Assembly: GCA_051278165.1 (NCBI GenBank)
Contig: JBNMNW010000160.1
Coordinates: forward strand, 1 to 12,916
Direction: 5' to 3'
Length of the DNA: 12,916 nucleotides
Source: GCA-2684655 sp051278165
Lineage (GTDB): Bacteria; Planctomycetota; UBA1135; UBA2386
This document shows positions 1 to 7,500 of this stretch, one piece after another. Under the pieces are notes generated by a model, which did no database searches, was not told the origin of the DNA, and worked only from the letters and a program-made list of their open reading frames with translations. The first letter of the stretch is position 1, and every line of letters begins with the position of its first letter. The translations under genes were made by a program, and so were the position numbers.

Positions 1-199
1 GCTCGGCAATGATGACGTCGCAAACCCGCTCGCCCTGCATGCTGAAGCACGCGAGGATCGGCTGGTTCGCCGCCTTGGCCTTGGTGAGAGCCGCTTGGAA
101 GTCGGTCTCCCACTGGATCTTACCCTGGGCACCAATCGAGACGGCACAAGTAGCAATTGCTGCCACCATGCCAAGCAAACGAGTCGAAGACTGCATCAT
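1..199 (-). CDS. Exported thioredoxin-fold-like protein, N-terminal fragment (runs off left edge)
   Basis: Only the first 66 codons lie in the window; the gene continues past base 1. Reading the minus strand from two adjacent ATG codons (199 and 196) gives a signal peptide: a short polar start with one Arg, a hydrophobic stretch around LLGMVAAIATCAVSIGA, then A-Q as the likely cleavage point. The mature part begins QGKIQWETDFQAALTKAKA and continues NQPILACFSMQGERVCDV. The pattern W-x3-F-x2-AL-x-KAK-x3-(K/Q)P-I/V-L is typical of the start of exported thioredoxin-like domains, common in Planctomycetota. No CxxC redox motif is visible where one would be expected (the segment reads SMQGERVC), so a redox role is doubtful. 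A purine-rich AAGGG lies about 8 nt upstream of the first ATG and supports the start. Family assignment is by pattern from a short fragment; the coding call itself is firm. Confidence 0.72.
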   Translation of the reverse strand, partial: MMQSSTRLLGMVAAIATCAVSIGAQGKIQWETDFQAALTKAKAANQPILACFSMQGERVCDVIIAE

Positions 200-440
200 G
201 ATTTCTACCCTTGGCCCGGATGGTAGTGCCAAAGGAATAGGGTGTCGACCTCCCAATGAACCAGGGCGCGTGAACTTCGATCTTCGAAGAATCCGAACCC
301 GGGCAATAACGGCCATTTGCCCGAATCGTGGCTCTAACGCGCGAATCCCAACGCGGTTCATGCAACCTGCGGACAGTTGGGGGCGACCCGCAGCAAGCGA
401 CACCAACCACCCACCCAACATCAGGAAATACGCCAACGGT

Positions 441-527
441 ACGGTGCCAGGTAGAGAAACCACTCATTCGGCGAAGGCGTGGCGAATGCGTTGCTTCAGT
501 GCCTTCCAGGAGAGGGCCTGGCACCGT
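441..527. repeat. 87-bp element bounded by perfect 11-bp inverted repeats
   Basis: ACGGTGCCAGG at 441-451 is matched exactly by its reverse complement CCTGGCACCGT at 517-527, with 65 bp between. Flanking bases allow a few more pairs (G439-C529, C437-G531, with wobble pairs between). The GGTGCCAGG...CCTGGCACC arms resemble REP-type palindromes and short miniature elements seen in many environmental bacterial genomes, but that likeness is from memory. It could equally be a structured RNA or a bidirectional terminator; there is no T-tract after either arm. Confidence 0.5.
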
Positions 528-736
528 GCTGCGGGTCTGCGGCGTTTGGGCGCGAGGGGGTGCGGTGACTGCGATGTTGCTGCCGACGGTAGTGCTTGTG
601 AGGGTTGGCCGGTGAACCTGCTGGCTCGTGCGGAGCTTGTTGTCACGTAGCAAGCTGTCGGCGTGATCGGTCAGGTTGCGGGCGCTCGTGCCGTGAAGTT
701 GGTGTCTTCGCGCGGCGTGGTTTTGACCAACGGTTT

Positions 737-755
737 TTCGTGGTCAAGCCACGAA
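737..755. promoter_or_regulatory. 19-bp dyad, candidate enhancer site for a sigma-54 activator
   Basis: TTCGTGGTCAAGCCACGAA is a dyad with perfect 7-bp arms and a 5-bp spacer. Its centre (746) lies about 120 bp upstream of the predicted start (about 865) of the sigma-54 promoter at 840-854, within the usual range of enhancer sites for NtrC-family activators. A second, overlapping dyad, TTGACCA (723-729) with TGGTCAA (741-747), shares bases 741-747, so the two could not form as RNA hairpins together. I prefer a protein-binding site because the predicted transcript starts well downstream. The Fis-type HTH protein encoded at 7732-9396 is a candidate binder; this is inference. Confidence 0.42.
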
Positions 756-839
756 GTGGCAATGATCAGCCGCTCGCAAGATTGCCCTAATACTCTGTAA
801 ACCCTTTATCAGTATGAGCTCGTATGAAGAGAGGGCCTT

Positions 840-854
840 TGGCACGCCCTTTGC
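840..854 (+). promoter_or_regulatory. Sigma-54 (RpoN) -24/-12 promoter
   Basis: TGGCACG (840-846), four bases, then TTGC (851-854) matches the RpoN consensus TGGCACG-N4-TTGC at every defined base. GG (841-842) and GC (853-854) are exactly 12 bp apart start to start, as required. Transcription should begin about 12 nt after the GC, near 865-866, which is at or beside the ATG at 867. Transcripts from it would therefore have almost no leader. The window also encodes an activator of the class that this promoter type requires. Confidence 0.7.
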
Positions 855-866
855 CATTAGGCAGTT

Positions 867-3011
867 ATGAAGGCTCAGGCCAAGGATCTACTCGTCTGCG
901 TGGGCAGTGCGAATCCTCTGCTATACGCGCAGTTGCCGCTGTCGCACGAAGCAGCTGTGCTGCACGACATCCGCAACATGCTCTGCCTGCTCCGGCAGCG
1001 CACGGTTGATTGTGGCGACCAGCGATTAGGTGCTGCGGAGCGCGCGGTGGCACTCGAAGCCCTGCAGGTGATGGTTGACGGAGTCTGCGAAGTGTCGACC
1101 GCCCAGCCGGGTGAGGTCGGCCAAACGGACCTCTCTCGGTTGGTCTCCGAGGCGCAGCCTATGCTGCAGGGTTTGTTGTCGCCTGCTGTGCAATTGTCGG
1201 TCAAGGTTCCTAGCAGTCCCGTGCTCGCACGGGGCACCTCCGTTGCGTTGAAGCGGCTGCTCGTAGAGCTGTGCGCCAACGCGAGATCGGCGATGAAGAG
1301 TGAGGGCCAAATCCTGATCGAAGTGAAGGCCCCGGAAGCGATGGAAAGAGTGGCTCTGTGGCCGAGTTCCATTTGTGCGGGGCGGTATGCCCGGGTCATC
1401 GTTAGCGATTCCGGTGCCGGCATGACGCCCGAGGTGCTCAAGTTCGCCTTCGAACCTGGCGGTAGCACCAACAGCTCAATTTCTGGTCAGCGCGGTCATG
1501 GTCTGGCGGTTGTGCGGGCCGTTCTCGAGGGGCTCGGCGGAGGCATTCATGTGTCGAGTGAGTCCGGCGCGGGCACGACACTGGAACTGTTTGTCCCGAC
1601 GCGGCAAGAGCATGTGGCACGCGAAGCGCAGTCACCTGTCGGCGACATAGGTCGTTCAAGCGATAGGTCCTCAGTGCTCAGCGGCGACGTGGAGCCTGTA
1701 CGCGTCTGTTTGATCGGTGACGGTGAGGACATCAAGTCCGTCTGTGCGCTGCTTGAGAGCAATGAGCTCCGACTCGCCATTGAGGTTGTTCGTTCCGTCA
1801 AAGAACTCGCTGAGCAGGATGCGGACTTCGCGGCCGACTGTGTGGTGAGCTTCATCGGACCACTCGACGACGCCTGGAAGCTTGTGCGGCGTGGCCAAGA
1901 GCCCAGCGCGAGCCACTCGATGATCATGCTGTACGCGGCCAACACTGCGGATCAGGTGCTCGCGCTTGGCAGTCACGGGTTTTTGCAGGCATTGGCCTGG
2001 CCGTCTCCCATTGGGGGGTTGCTCGATCTCGTGCTCGAATCTGCAGAGCGTCGCAAGGTGCTGCTAGAGATCCGCCGTCAGATCAGCGAGATCCAGCACT
2101 GCTTGGCGCCGCTGACTCCGCGTGTGCGCGAGGTGCTGCAACTACTTCGTCGAGGCTTAAGCAGTAAGCAAGTTTCGAAGCAGCTGTTCTTGAGCAAGCG
2201 GACCGTCGACGACCATCGCACGGCAATGGTCAAGAGCACTGGCTACGGCAGCTTGGCGGAGTTGGTCTACCACGTCGGTAGGCTTGAAACTCTGCAGGAA
2301 CGTGAACACCTCATGACTCATCAGAGTTTGAAGTGTGCGCAAGCAAGAGGTGCGGACGAGGATCTGGGGTGCACGTCCGCAAAGGTCGTGAACACAACTG
2401 GCCCGATGCTGGTGGTCGATCCGAGCTCGGCGCATTCGTTCCAGGAGTTCGGCAGGAAACTGCAAGAGCTCGAGAGCAGCTGTGATGTCGCGTGCGCCTT
2501 GGACAAGGATCTTCGTATTGTCTGGGTTAACTCAGCTTGGACTGAGCTAGTGCGATCGGAGGGGCGTGGCGAGATGGATCCGTATGGCATGGGCGGCAGT
2601 TGGCTGCAGGCCATCAGTCCGCCCCTTCGCGAGTGGTATGAAGATCGAATGCAGCGATGTATCGAAACCGGCGAGCCTTGGACTCACGAGTATCAGTGTC
2701 CCACGGCTGAGGCCCAGCGGACCATGCTGCTGAGTGTTCGTCCTGGTTCGCGCGGTATGCTGTTGCTGCAGAACTCGGTGCTGGCAAGGCAAGGCCACGA
2801 CGGTTTGGTTAGGGCGACGTCCGAGTTGGAGCAGGGCAGTCGCGATGTCGGCGGCTCGATTCAGCAATGCATGAACTGCCGCTGCACGCGCTTGCATGGT
2901 CAGGGGCGTTGGGCAATGGTCGCCGATTGGATCACTGAAGTGCCCGTAAACACGGCTCAGCGGTTATGCCCCAGTTGCGAGCATGCCTACTCGGCGGTCG
3001 CGGAGGCGTAG
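867..3011 (+). CDS. Hybrid regulator: histidine-kinase core, pseudo-receiver, LuxR-type HTH, PAS, Cys4 tail
   Basis: This 714-residue protein appears cytoplasmic, with no signal peptide or membrane segment. Residues 30-240 look like a histidine-kinase core: HDIRNML with H33 as candidate phospho-acceptor, N-box LCANARSAM (N138), G1 motif DSGAGM (181-186) and G2 motif GHGLAVV (210-216). Residues 277-400 have a receiver-like pattern, but the usual phospho-Asp position appears to be S328 and the conserved Lys before Pro is W378, so this looks like a pseudo-receiver. Residues 415-470 form a LuxR/NarL HTH (LTPRVREVL...SSKQVSKQL...SKRTVDDH). A PAS-like domain follows at about 535-640. The tail has CMNC (668-671) and CPSC (701-704), a probable metal-binding motif often found after PAS domains. 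An in-frame TAG at 858 makes 867 the first ATG. No clear ribosome site precedes it, in keeping with leaderless expression from the sigma-54 promoter at 840-854. An HTH in the middle of the chain is unusual. The domain calls are firmer than the combined function. Confidence 0.85.
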   Translation: MKAQAKDLLVCVGSANPLLYAQLPLSHEAAVLHDIRNMLCLLRQRTVDCGDQRLGAAERAVALEALQVMVDGVCEVSTAQPGEVGQTDLSRLVSEAQPMLQGLLSPAVQLSVKVPSSPVLARGTSVALKRLLVELCANARSAMKSEGQILIEVKAPEAMERVALWPSSICAGRYARVIVSDSGAGMTPEVLKFAFEPGGSTNSSISGQRGHGLAVVRAVLEGLGGGIHVSSESGAGTTLELFVPTRQEHVAREAQSPVGDIGRSSDRSSVLSGDVEPVRVCLIGDGEDIKSVCALLESNELRLAIEVVRSVKELAEQDADFAADCVVSFIGPLDDAWKLVRRGQEPSASHSMIMLYAANTADQVLALGSHGFLQALAWPSPIGGLLDLVLESAERRKVLLEIRRQISEIQHCLAPLTPRVREVLQLLRRGLSSKQVSKQLFLSKRTVDDHRTAMVKSTGYGSLAELVYHVGRLETLQEREHLMTHQSLKCAQARGADEDLGCTSAKVVNTTGPMLVVDPSSAHSFQEFGRKLQELESSCDVACALDKDLRIVWVNSAWTELVRSEGRGEMDPYGMGGSWLQAISPPLREWYEDRMQRCIETGEPWTHEYQCPTAEAQRTMLLSVRPGSRGMLLLQNSVLARQGHDGLVRATSELEQGSRDVGGSIQQCMNCRCTRLHGQGRWAMVADWITEVPVNTAQRLCPSCEHAYSAVAEA

Positions 3012-3383
3012 CAGCGTCGGCCATTCAAGCTGCGGGCAGGTCGCACATGATAGTGACCCCGCATTGGCCAAGTGGTGGATGTCGGCGGCCGCGCACGGGG
3101 AGCTAGTGCGTCTGCTGAAAGCGTGCGACAAGCCGTCGAACTCGCTACGAGGAAGTGACGGATGCTGCGTTCGGCGCCGCAGGCACCCAGTGCAGGGCGC
3201 GACGAGTGGGGGGTGGCACCCCATCGGTGTCGCTACGTGCAAGCTAGTCGTCACCGCCTCGGCGAGCAGTCAGCGATACGCGACACGGCTAGATGCGGCG
3301 ACCGCCGCAGCCCGAGAGTTCGTTCGCAAATAGGCACAAGATCTTGGCCGACAAAGCAGCGAAACGCCGTTCGGGACGTTGCT
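3012..3383. other. Gap between regulator and lipoprotein genes; mostly unassigned
   Basis: These 372 bases separate two plus-strand genes. They contain a possible small gene (3079-3333, listed separately) and a tight GC hairpin, GGGGT-GGC-ACCCC (3210-3222), without a T-tract. No recognisable promoter was found in front of the lipoprotein gene. An in-frame upstream extension of that gene (from 3162) exists, but its translation is Arg-rich and lacks domain character. Confidence 0.4.
3079..3333 (+). CDS. Possible small hypothetical protein (84 aa)
   Basis: An open frame from ATG 3079 to TAG at 3331-3333 encodes 84 residues starting MSAAAHGELVRLLKACD and ending in an Ala-rich helix-like stretch, ATAAAREFVRK. 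Third codon positions are mostly G or C, as in the confirmed genes here, and the composition is more protein-like than in the competing frames. GTGGTGG directly before the ATG is at most a weak ribosome site. I recognise no family. The same frame also reads through from further upstream (2983), inside the preceding gene. It may simply be a chance frame in GC-rich DNA. Confidence 0.27.
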   Translation: MSAAAHGELVRLLKACDKPSNSLRGSDGCCVRRRRHPVQGATSGGWHPIGVATCKLVVTASASSQRYATRLDAATAAAREFVRK

Positions 3384-4328
3384 ATGAAGACTTCCATGAC
3401 TGTGTTGGGCTTGGCCCTTCTGTGTGCCCTGCCATCTTGCGGCGGGGTGCGATACTTCGCTCCGAACAATCCGATCGAAGACTCCGGCCTGATGGAGCAG
3501 GTGCGCGAGCAGTGCTCGTCCGGACAGCTCTCCAAATTGCTGAAGTCCTACTATAAGTCCGGGACAGCCGAGGCCGACAGACAGCAGGTGCGCAACATGC
3601 TGGTGTCTGCGTTGGTCTTGCAGATCGATAACGAGTTTGAATACTTCGCGACCCGCACCCTCAGCACGCGCGCCTTCACGAACACCAGCCTCGACACCGC
3701 GGCTGCCGGCCTCGCCATCGCCTCGACGATTGTCGGGCACACGGAGACGGCCAAGCTGCTATCTGGAATCGGGGCGGGCGTGCTCGGCCTGCGATTGTCG
3801 ATCGACAAGGAGTTCTTCTACGAGCAGAGCACGCCGATCCTGATCGCACAGATGCAGGCAGATCGTGACGAGGCCTATGAAACGATCGCGACGGGGGTTG
3901 CTGCAAGCACGACCGACTATCCGCTGACTGCCGCGGTGCGCGACATGGGCAAATACTATCAGGCAGGCACGTTGTTCAACGCCTTTGCGCAGTTGGCGAA
4001 GCAAGTCAACAAGGGTTCGCTCACTGCGACGAGCAACCCTTTGCCACGGTTGACCGTTCAGGATCTGAGCGCCGCAGCGGTCAAGAAGATCAAGATCACC
4101 TTCACCAACAAGGATCTACCAAGTCGCTCGATCAACGTGTCGATCATTGGCTACGACGCCGCCGACGGCAAGACCACGAACTTCCACAAGACGTTGGTGC
4201 TCACAACCGGCGCTGACGGAACCGCTACACAGGAAGTGATGCTCGTGCCTGACAACGTCACAAACCCGGTCAAGCGCGTCGATGTCGCCGCGCCGACCAG
4301 CACTCCTCTGATCTTCGAGGTCCGTTGA
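3384..4328 (+). CDS. Uncharacterised lipoprotein (314 aa)
   Basis: The N-terminus MKTSMTVLGLALLCALPSC is a lipoprotein signal: Lys at 2, a hydrophobic core and a lipobox-like L-P-S-C with C19 as the lipidated residue (Pro at -2 is atypical). This fixes the start at ATG 3384 rather than the longer frame; GGGA lies about 7 nt upstream. The middle (about 60-205) is helical, with Ala/Gly-rich segments such as LDTAAAGLAIASTIVG, then a pattern GLRLSIDKEFFYEQSTPILIAQMQADR and YPLTAAVRDMGKYYQAGTL. I recall this pattern from uncharacterised envelope lipoproteins of Gram-negative bacteria, but cannot give a family name. The last 90 residues are beta-like (VKKIKITFTN, INVSIIGYDA, KTLVLTTGADGTATQEV), possibly an Ig-like or carbohydrate-binding fold. 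It stands between two signalling loci with its own gaps on both sides, so no operon partner is evident. Confidence 0.82.
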   Translation: MKTSMTVLGLALLCALPSCGGVRYFAPNNPIEDSGLMEQVREQCSSGQLSKLLKSYYKSGTAEADRQQVRNMLVSALVLQIDNEFEYFATRTLSTRAFTNTSLDTAAAGLAIASTIVGHTETAKLLSGIGAGVLGLRLSIDKEFFYEQSTPILIAQMQADRDEAYETIATGVAASTTDYPLTAAVRDMGKYYQAGTLFNAFAQLAKQVNKGSLTATSNPLPRLTVQDLSAAAVKKIKITFTNKDLPSRSINVSIIGYDAADGKTTNFHKTLVLTTGADGTATQEVMLVPDNVTNPVKRVDVAAPTSTPLIFEVR

Positions 4329-4439
4329 GTTCGCTCCGTCACAACGCTTAGGTCTTCGCTGGAAGCTTGGCACTGGCGTCTTTGCCGCGCGACGAGGCCC
4401 GGTGCACTCGAAATCGCGAACGGTGCCAATGCGCCTCGG

Positions 4440-4466
4440 TCCGCCAGGCCTGAGGCGGAGGCTTTT
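4440..4466 (+). terminator. Possible intrinsic terminator after the lipoprotein gene
   Basis: TCCGCC (4440-4445) pairs with GGCGGA (4454-4459) around an 8-nt loop, followed by GGC and four T residues (4463-4466). It lies about 110 bp past the lipoprotein stop. The T-tract is short and an alternative pairing, GCCTC with GAGGC, is possible, so this is a moderate candidate only. Confidence 0.33.
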
Positions 4467-4575
4467 CGCGGAACGGCTGCAACTCCGGCGAATTGTGGCC
4501 TGTGTTGCGGCTAGGCACCTACCATGCGGTTGGTCTTTGTCTGTTCGGCAGCTCTCTCGTCGCGCACCTCGGATC

Positions 4576-4580
4576 AAGGA
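4576..4580 (+). promoter_or_regulatory. Ribosome binding site deciding the TTG start of the CheB-CheR gene
   Basis: AAGGA sits 5 nt before the TTG at 4586, an ideal distance. The TTG is followed by three Lys codons, a common way for a cytoplasmic protein to begin. Longer in-frame starts (for example TTG 4493 or GTG 4502) lack such a site and would add residues with no family counterpart. Confidence 0.55.
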
Positions 4581-4585
4581 TTCCC

Positions 4586-7500
4586 TTGAAGAAGAAGCAA
4601 CCAGACGTGGCCGCGCACGAGGATACTCCGTCGGCCAATCGTGATGTGACCCCGCCGGCTGTGATTCCGCAGGATGTGACCCCGCCGGCTGTGATTCCGC
4701 AGGATGTGATTCCTTTGGCTGTGATTCCTTTGGGGCAGGCCAAAGAGGCCGCTGGCTCGAGCGTCGAAGCCGGAGCTGACGTCGAGCACTTTCCAATCGT
4801 GGGCATTGGCGCTTCGGCTGGTGGGCTTGCCGCGTTCCAGGCCTTCTTCGGCGGCCTGCCAAATGAGGTCGGCGTTGGCATCGCGGTCGTGCTCGTGCAG
4901 CACTTGGCACCCGACCACAAGAGCATCCTCGCAGAGCTGATTCGCTCGTACACGCAGATGAAAGTGCTTGAGGTCACGGACGGGGTTCAGGTTCGCCCCA
5001 ACTGTGTTTACGTCATCCAGCCCAACTGTGACCTAGCCCTGATCAACGGCAGGCTTCAGGTGTTGGAGCCAGATGCTCGTCGCGGCCACCGGCTGCCGAT
5101 CGACTTCTTCTTTCGATCCCTCGCTCAAGACCAGCGCCAACGGGCCATCGGCATTCTGCTGTCAGGTTCTGGCAGCGATGGCACGCTGGGCGTGCGGGCA
5201 ATCAAGGGCGAAGGCGGCATGGTCATGGTCCAGTCGCCGGACTCAGCGGAATACGACGCGATGCCGCGCAGCGCCATCGCCACCGGGATGGTCGACTTCG
5301 AGCTCATGGCCGACAAGATGGGCGCCCACCTCGGCCAATACGTTGCCAGTGATCTAGGCAAGCTGCCGCCTGCAGTGTCGCCGCCGACGTTGAGCTCTGC
5401 TCTGCGTAAGCTCTTCGTGCTAGTGCGTGAGCAGACTGGCCATGACTTTTCGCAGTACAAGCTAAATACGGTCCGTCGGCGGGTCGAGCGACGCATCGCC
5501 GTGCACCAACTCAAGTCTATCGATGACTATGTGAGGTACGTGCAGCACACGCCAGTGGAGACGGTTGCCCTGTTCCAGGACATGCTGATCGGAGTGACCA
5601 GTTTCTTTCGCGACCCCGAGGCCTTCCATGCCCTGGAAGAGCATGTCATCCCCGGCCTGTTCGCGAGTAGGCCTCTTGGCGGTGCGATCCGTGTCTGGGG
5701 GCCCGGTTGTTCGACGGGCGAGGAGGCATACTCCATTGCGATACTGCTTGCCGAGCATCAGGAATCCCTGCCAAAGAGATTCAAGCTGCAAGTATTTGCC
5801 ACGGACATCGATGCACGTTCGATCAGCGTGGCGCGTACAGGTCGTTATCCTGCCAGTATCGCTGCGGACATCTCGCCCGATCGATTGCGGCGCTTTTTCA
5901 CGCCCGAGCTAAACCCGGTCACGGGGGACGCGACTGGCTACCGAGTGATCAAGTCGATCCGTGACCTGCTCGTCTTCTCCGAGCAAGACGTCATCAAGGA
6001 TCCTCCGTTCTCAAATCTCGATCTGATCAGTTGTCGCAACCTGATGATCTACCTCGGTAGCGAGTTGCAGCGACGGCTCATCCCTCTGTTCCACTATTCG
6101 ATTGCTCCCGGAGGCTTTCTATTCCTGGGGACATCCGAGACGGTGGGCGAGTTTGGCGACCTGTTCGAAATCACCGACCGCAAGCTCAAGGTCTACCGGC
6201 GCAAAGAGGATCTACCTGGCCGCGGCAGTGCGCTGATTGCTCGGTTCGCCATGACGAGTGCAGCCGCGTCCGCGTCGCAGGAAGTAGCCATCGCGCGCAA
6301 GGAGCCGACGCTGCGCAGCAAGGCGGAGAAGACCATGCTTGAGTATGCGGTGCCCGCCGCAGTGCTCGTTGACGGCAGCGGCAACATCGTCTACCTGCAT
6401 GGCCGCACCGGCATGTATCTGGAGCCTTCTCCTGGCGAGGCGGGCATCAATAACATCATCAAGATGGCTCGCGAAGGGTTGTCGCGCGAATTGGCGACAG
6501 GCTTGCGCAAAGCCGCCGGTGGCGAGGTGGCGCGTTACTTCGCATTGCAGGTCAAGACCAATGGCGACCACACCGCCGTAGACCTGGTGATTCGACCTGT
6601 GGCAGGAGAGCCTGCTTCGTCGCACGACAGGCCGCTATTCCTTGTCACCCTAGAGCCGACGCCCATCGACGATCTGAAAAAGCAGGCTTTGAAGCTTGCG
6701 GGAACAAAGAGTGGCAGGGTTGATGTGGGCAGTGCCGATCGAATCGCTGAGCTGGAGCAAGGCCTGCGGATCAATGAAGAGTTCCTGCAGACAACCACAG
6801 AAGAGCTCGAGAACTCTAACGAAGAGCTCACGTCCTCTAGTGAAGAGATGCGGTCCGTGAACGAGGAGCTGCAATCTACCAATGAAGAGCTGGAGACATC
6901 CAAGGAAGAGCTGCAGTCGGTCAATGAAGAGCTGTCGACGGTCAACTCAGAATTAGAGAGCAAGTTGCTCGACCTGTCGCGAGCCAACAACGACATGAAC
7001 AACCTGTTAGCTGGCACCGGTATCGCGACGATCTTCGTCGACACGCAGCTCAACATCTTGCGATTCACTCCAACCGCCAAGGAGATCATTAATTTGATCA
7101 TCGGCGACGTCGGTCGACCGGTCTCTCACATTGCGTCGAACCTGGTGGATCAACCCGACTTGATGCGAGACGCGACGTCGGTGCTGGACTCTTTGGTGCC
7201 CATCTCGCGGGACGTGCGGACGAATGCTGGTGGTTGGTACACGATGCGTATCCAGCCCTATCGAACGTTGGAGAACGTGATCGAAGGCGTCGTGCTCACG
7301 TTCACGGACGTGCTGGCGACGAGGCTCGCCGAAGCCGCATTACGAGTGACTGCCGAACGCATGCGTGCAGCCTTGAAGGCTTCATCGGTTGTCGTCTTCA
7401 ATCAAAATATGGACCTACGCTACATCTGGGTCGACAACCCAGATCCTGCGTTCGACAGCGCCAGCATGATTGGCAAAACCGATGATGATCTGTATCCGAA

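Larger units (their letters stand above)
200..866. other. 667-bp intergenic region between divergent genes, regulatory
   Basis: This is the gap between the minus-strand exported protein and the plus-strand kinase-HTH gene. Open frames cross it on both strands, but their translations are rich in Arg, Ser, Pro and Cys with no domain pattern and no sensible start, so I regard it as non-coding. It holds a long inverted repeat (441-527), overlapping dyads (723-755), a third inverted pair GGCAAT/ATTGCC (758-763 and 781-786), an AT-richer stretch (787-815) and a sigma-54-type promoter (840-854). No tRNA or other RNA gene was recognised. Confidence 0.6.

Noticed and set aside
9..653. Long open frames on both strands across the left intergenic region (9-650 plus, 120-653 minus)
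   Set aside because: Translations are Arg/Cys/Pro-rich without domain patterns, and both overlap the better supported signal-peptide gene at 1-199 on the minus strand.
3162..3383. N-terminal extension of the lipoprotein gene from ATG 3162
   Set aside because: It would bury a lipoprotein signal peptide 74 residues inside the protein; the added sequence is Arg-rich and unstructured.
4368..4386. TTGGCACTGGCGTCTTTGCC as a sigma-54 promoter before the CheB-CheR gene
   Set aside because: GG and GC are 15 bp (or 9 bp from the second GG) apart start to start; 12 is required.
4643..4732. CRISPR-like repeat array
   Set aside because: The 30-bp units are contiguous, have no spacers and are in frame within a protein gene.
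4519..4977. Minus-strand frames with SHPAESQPAGS-type repeats opposite the CheB-CheR start
   Set aside because: They are antisense readings of the tandem repeat and the CheB domain, which has complete catalytic motifs on the plus strand.
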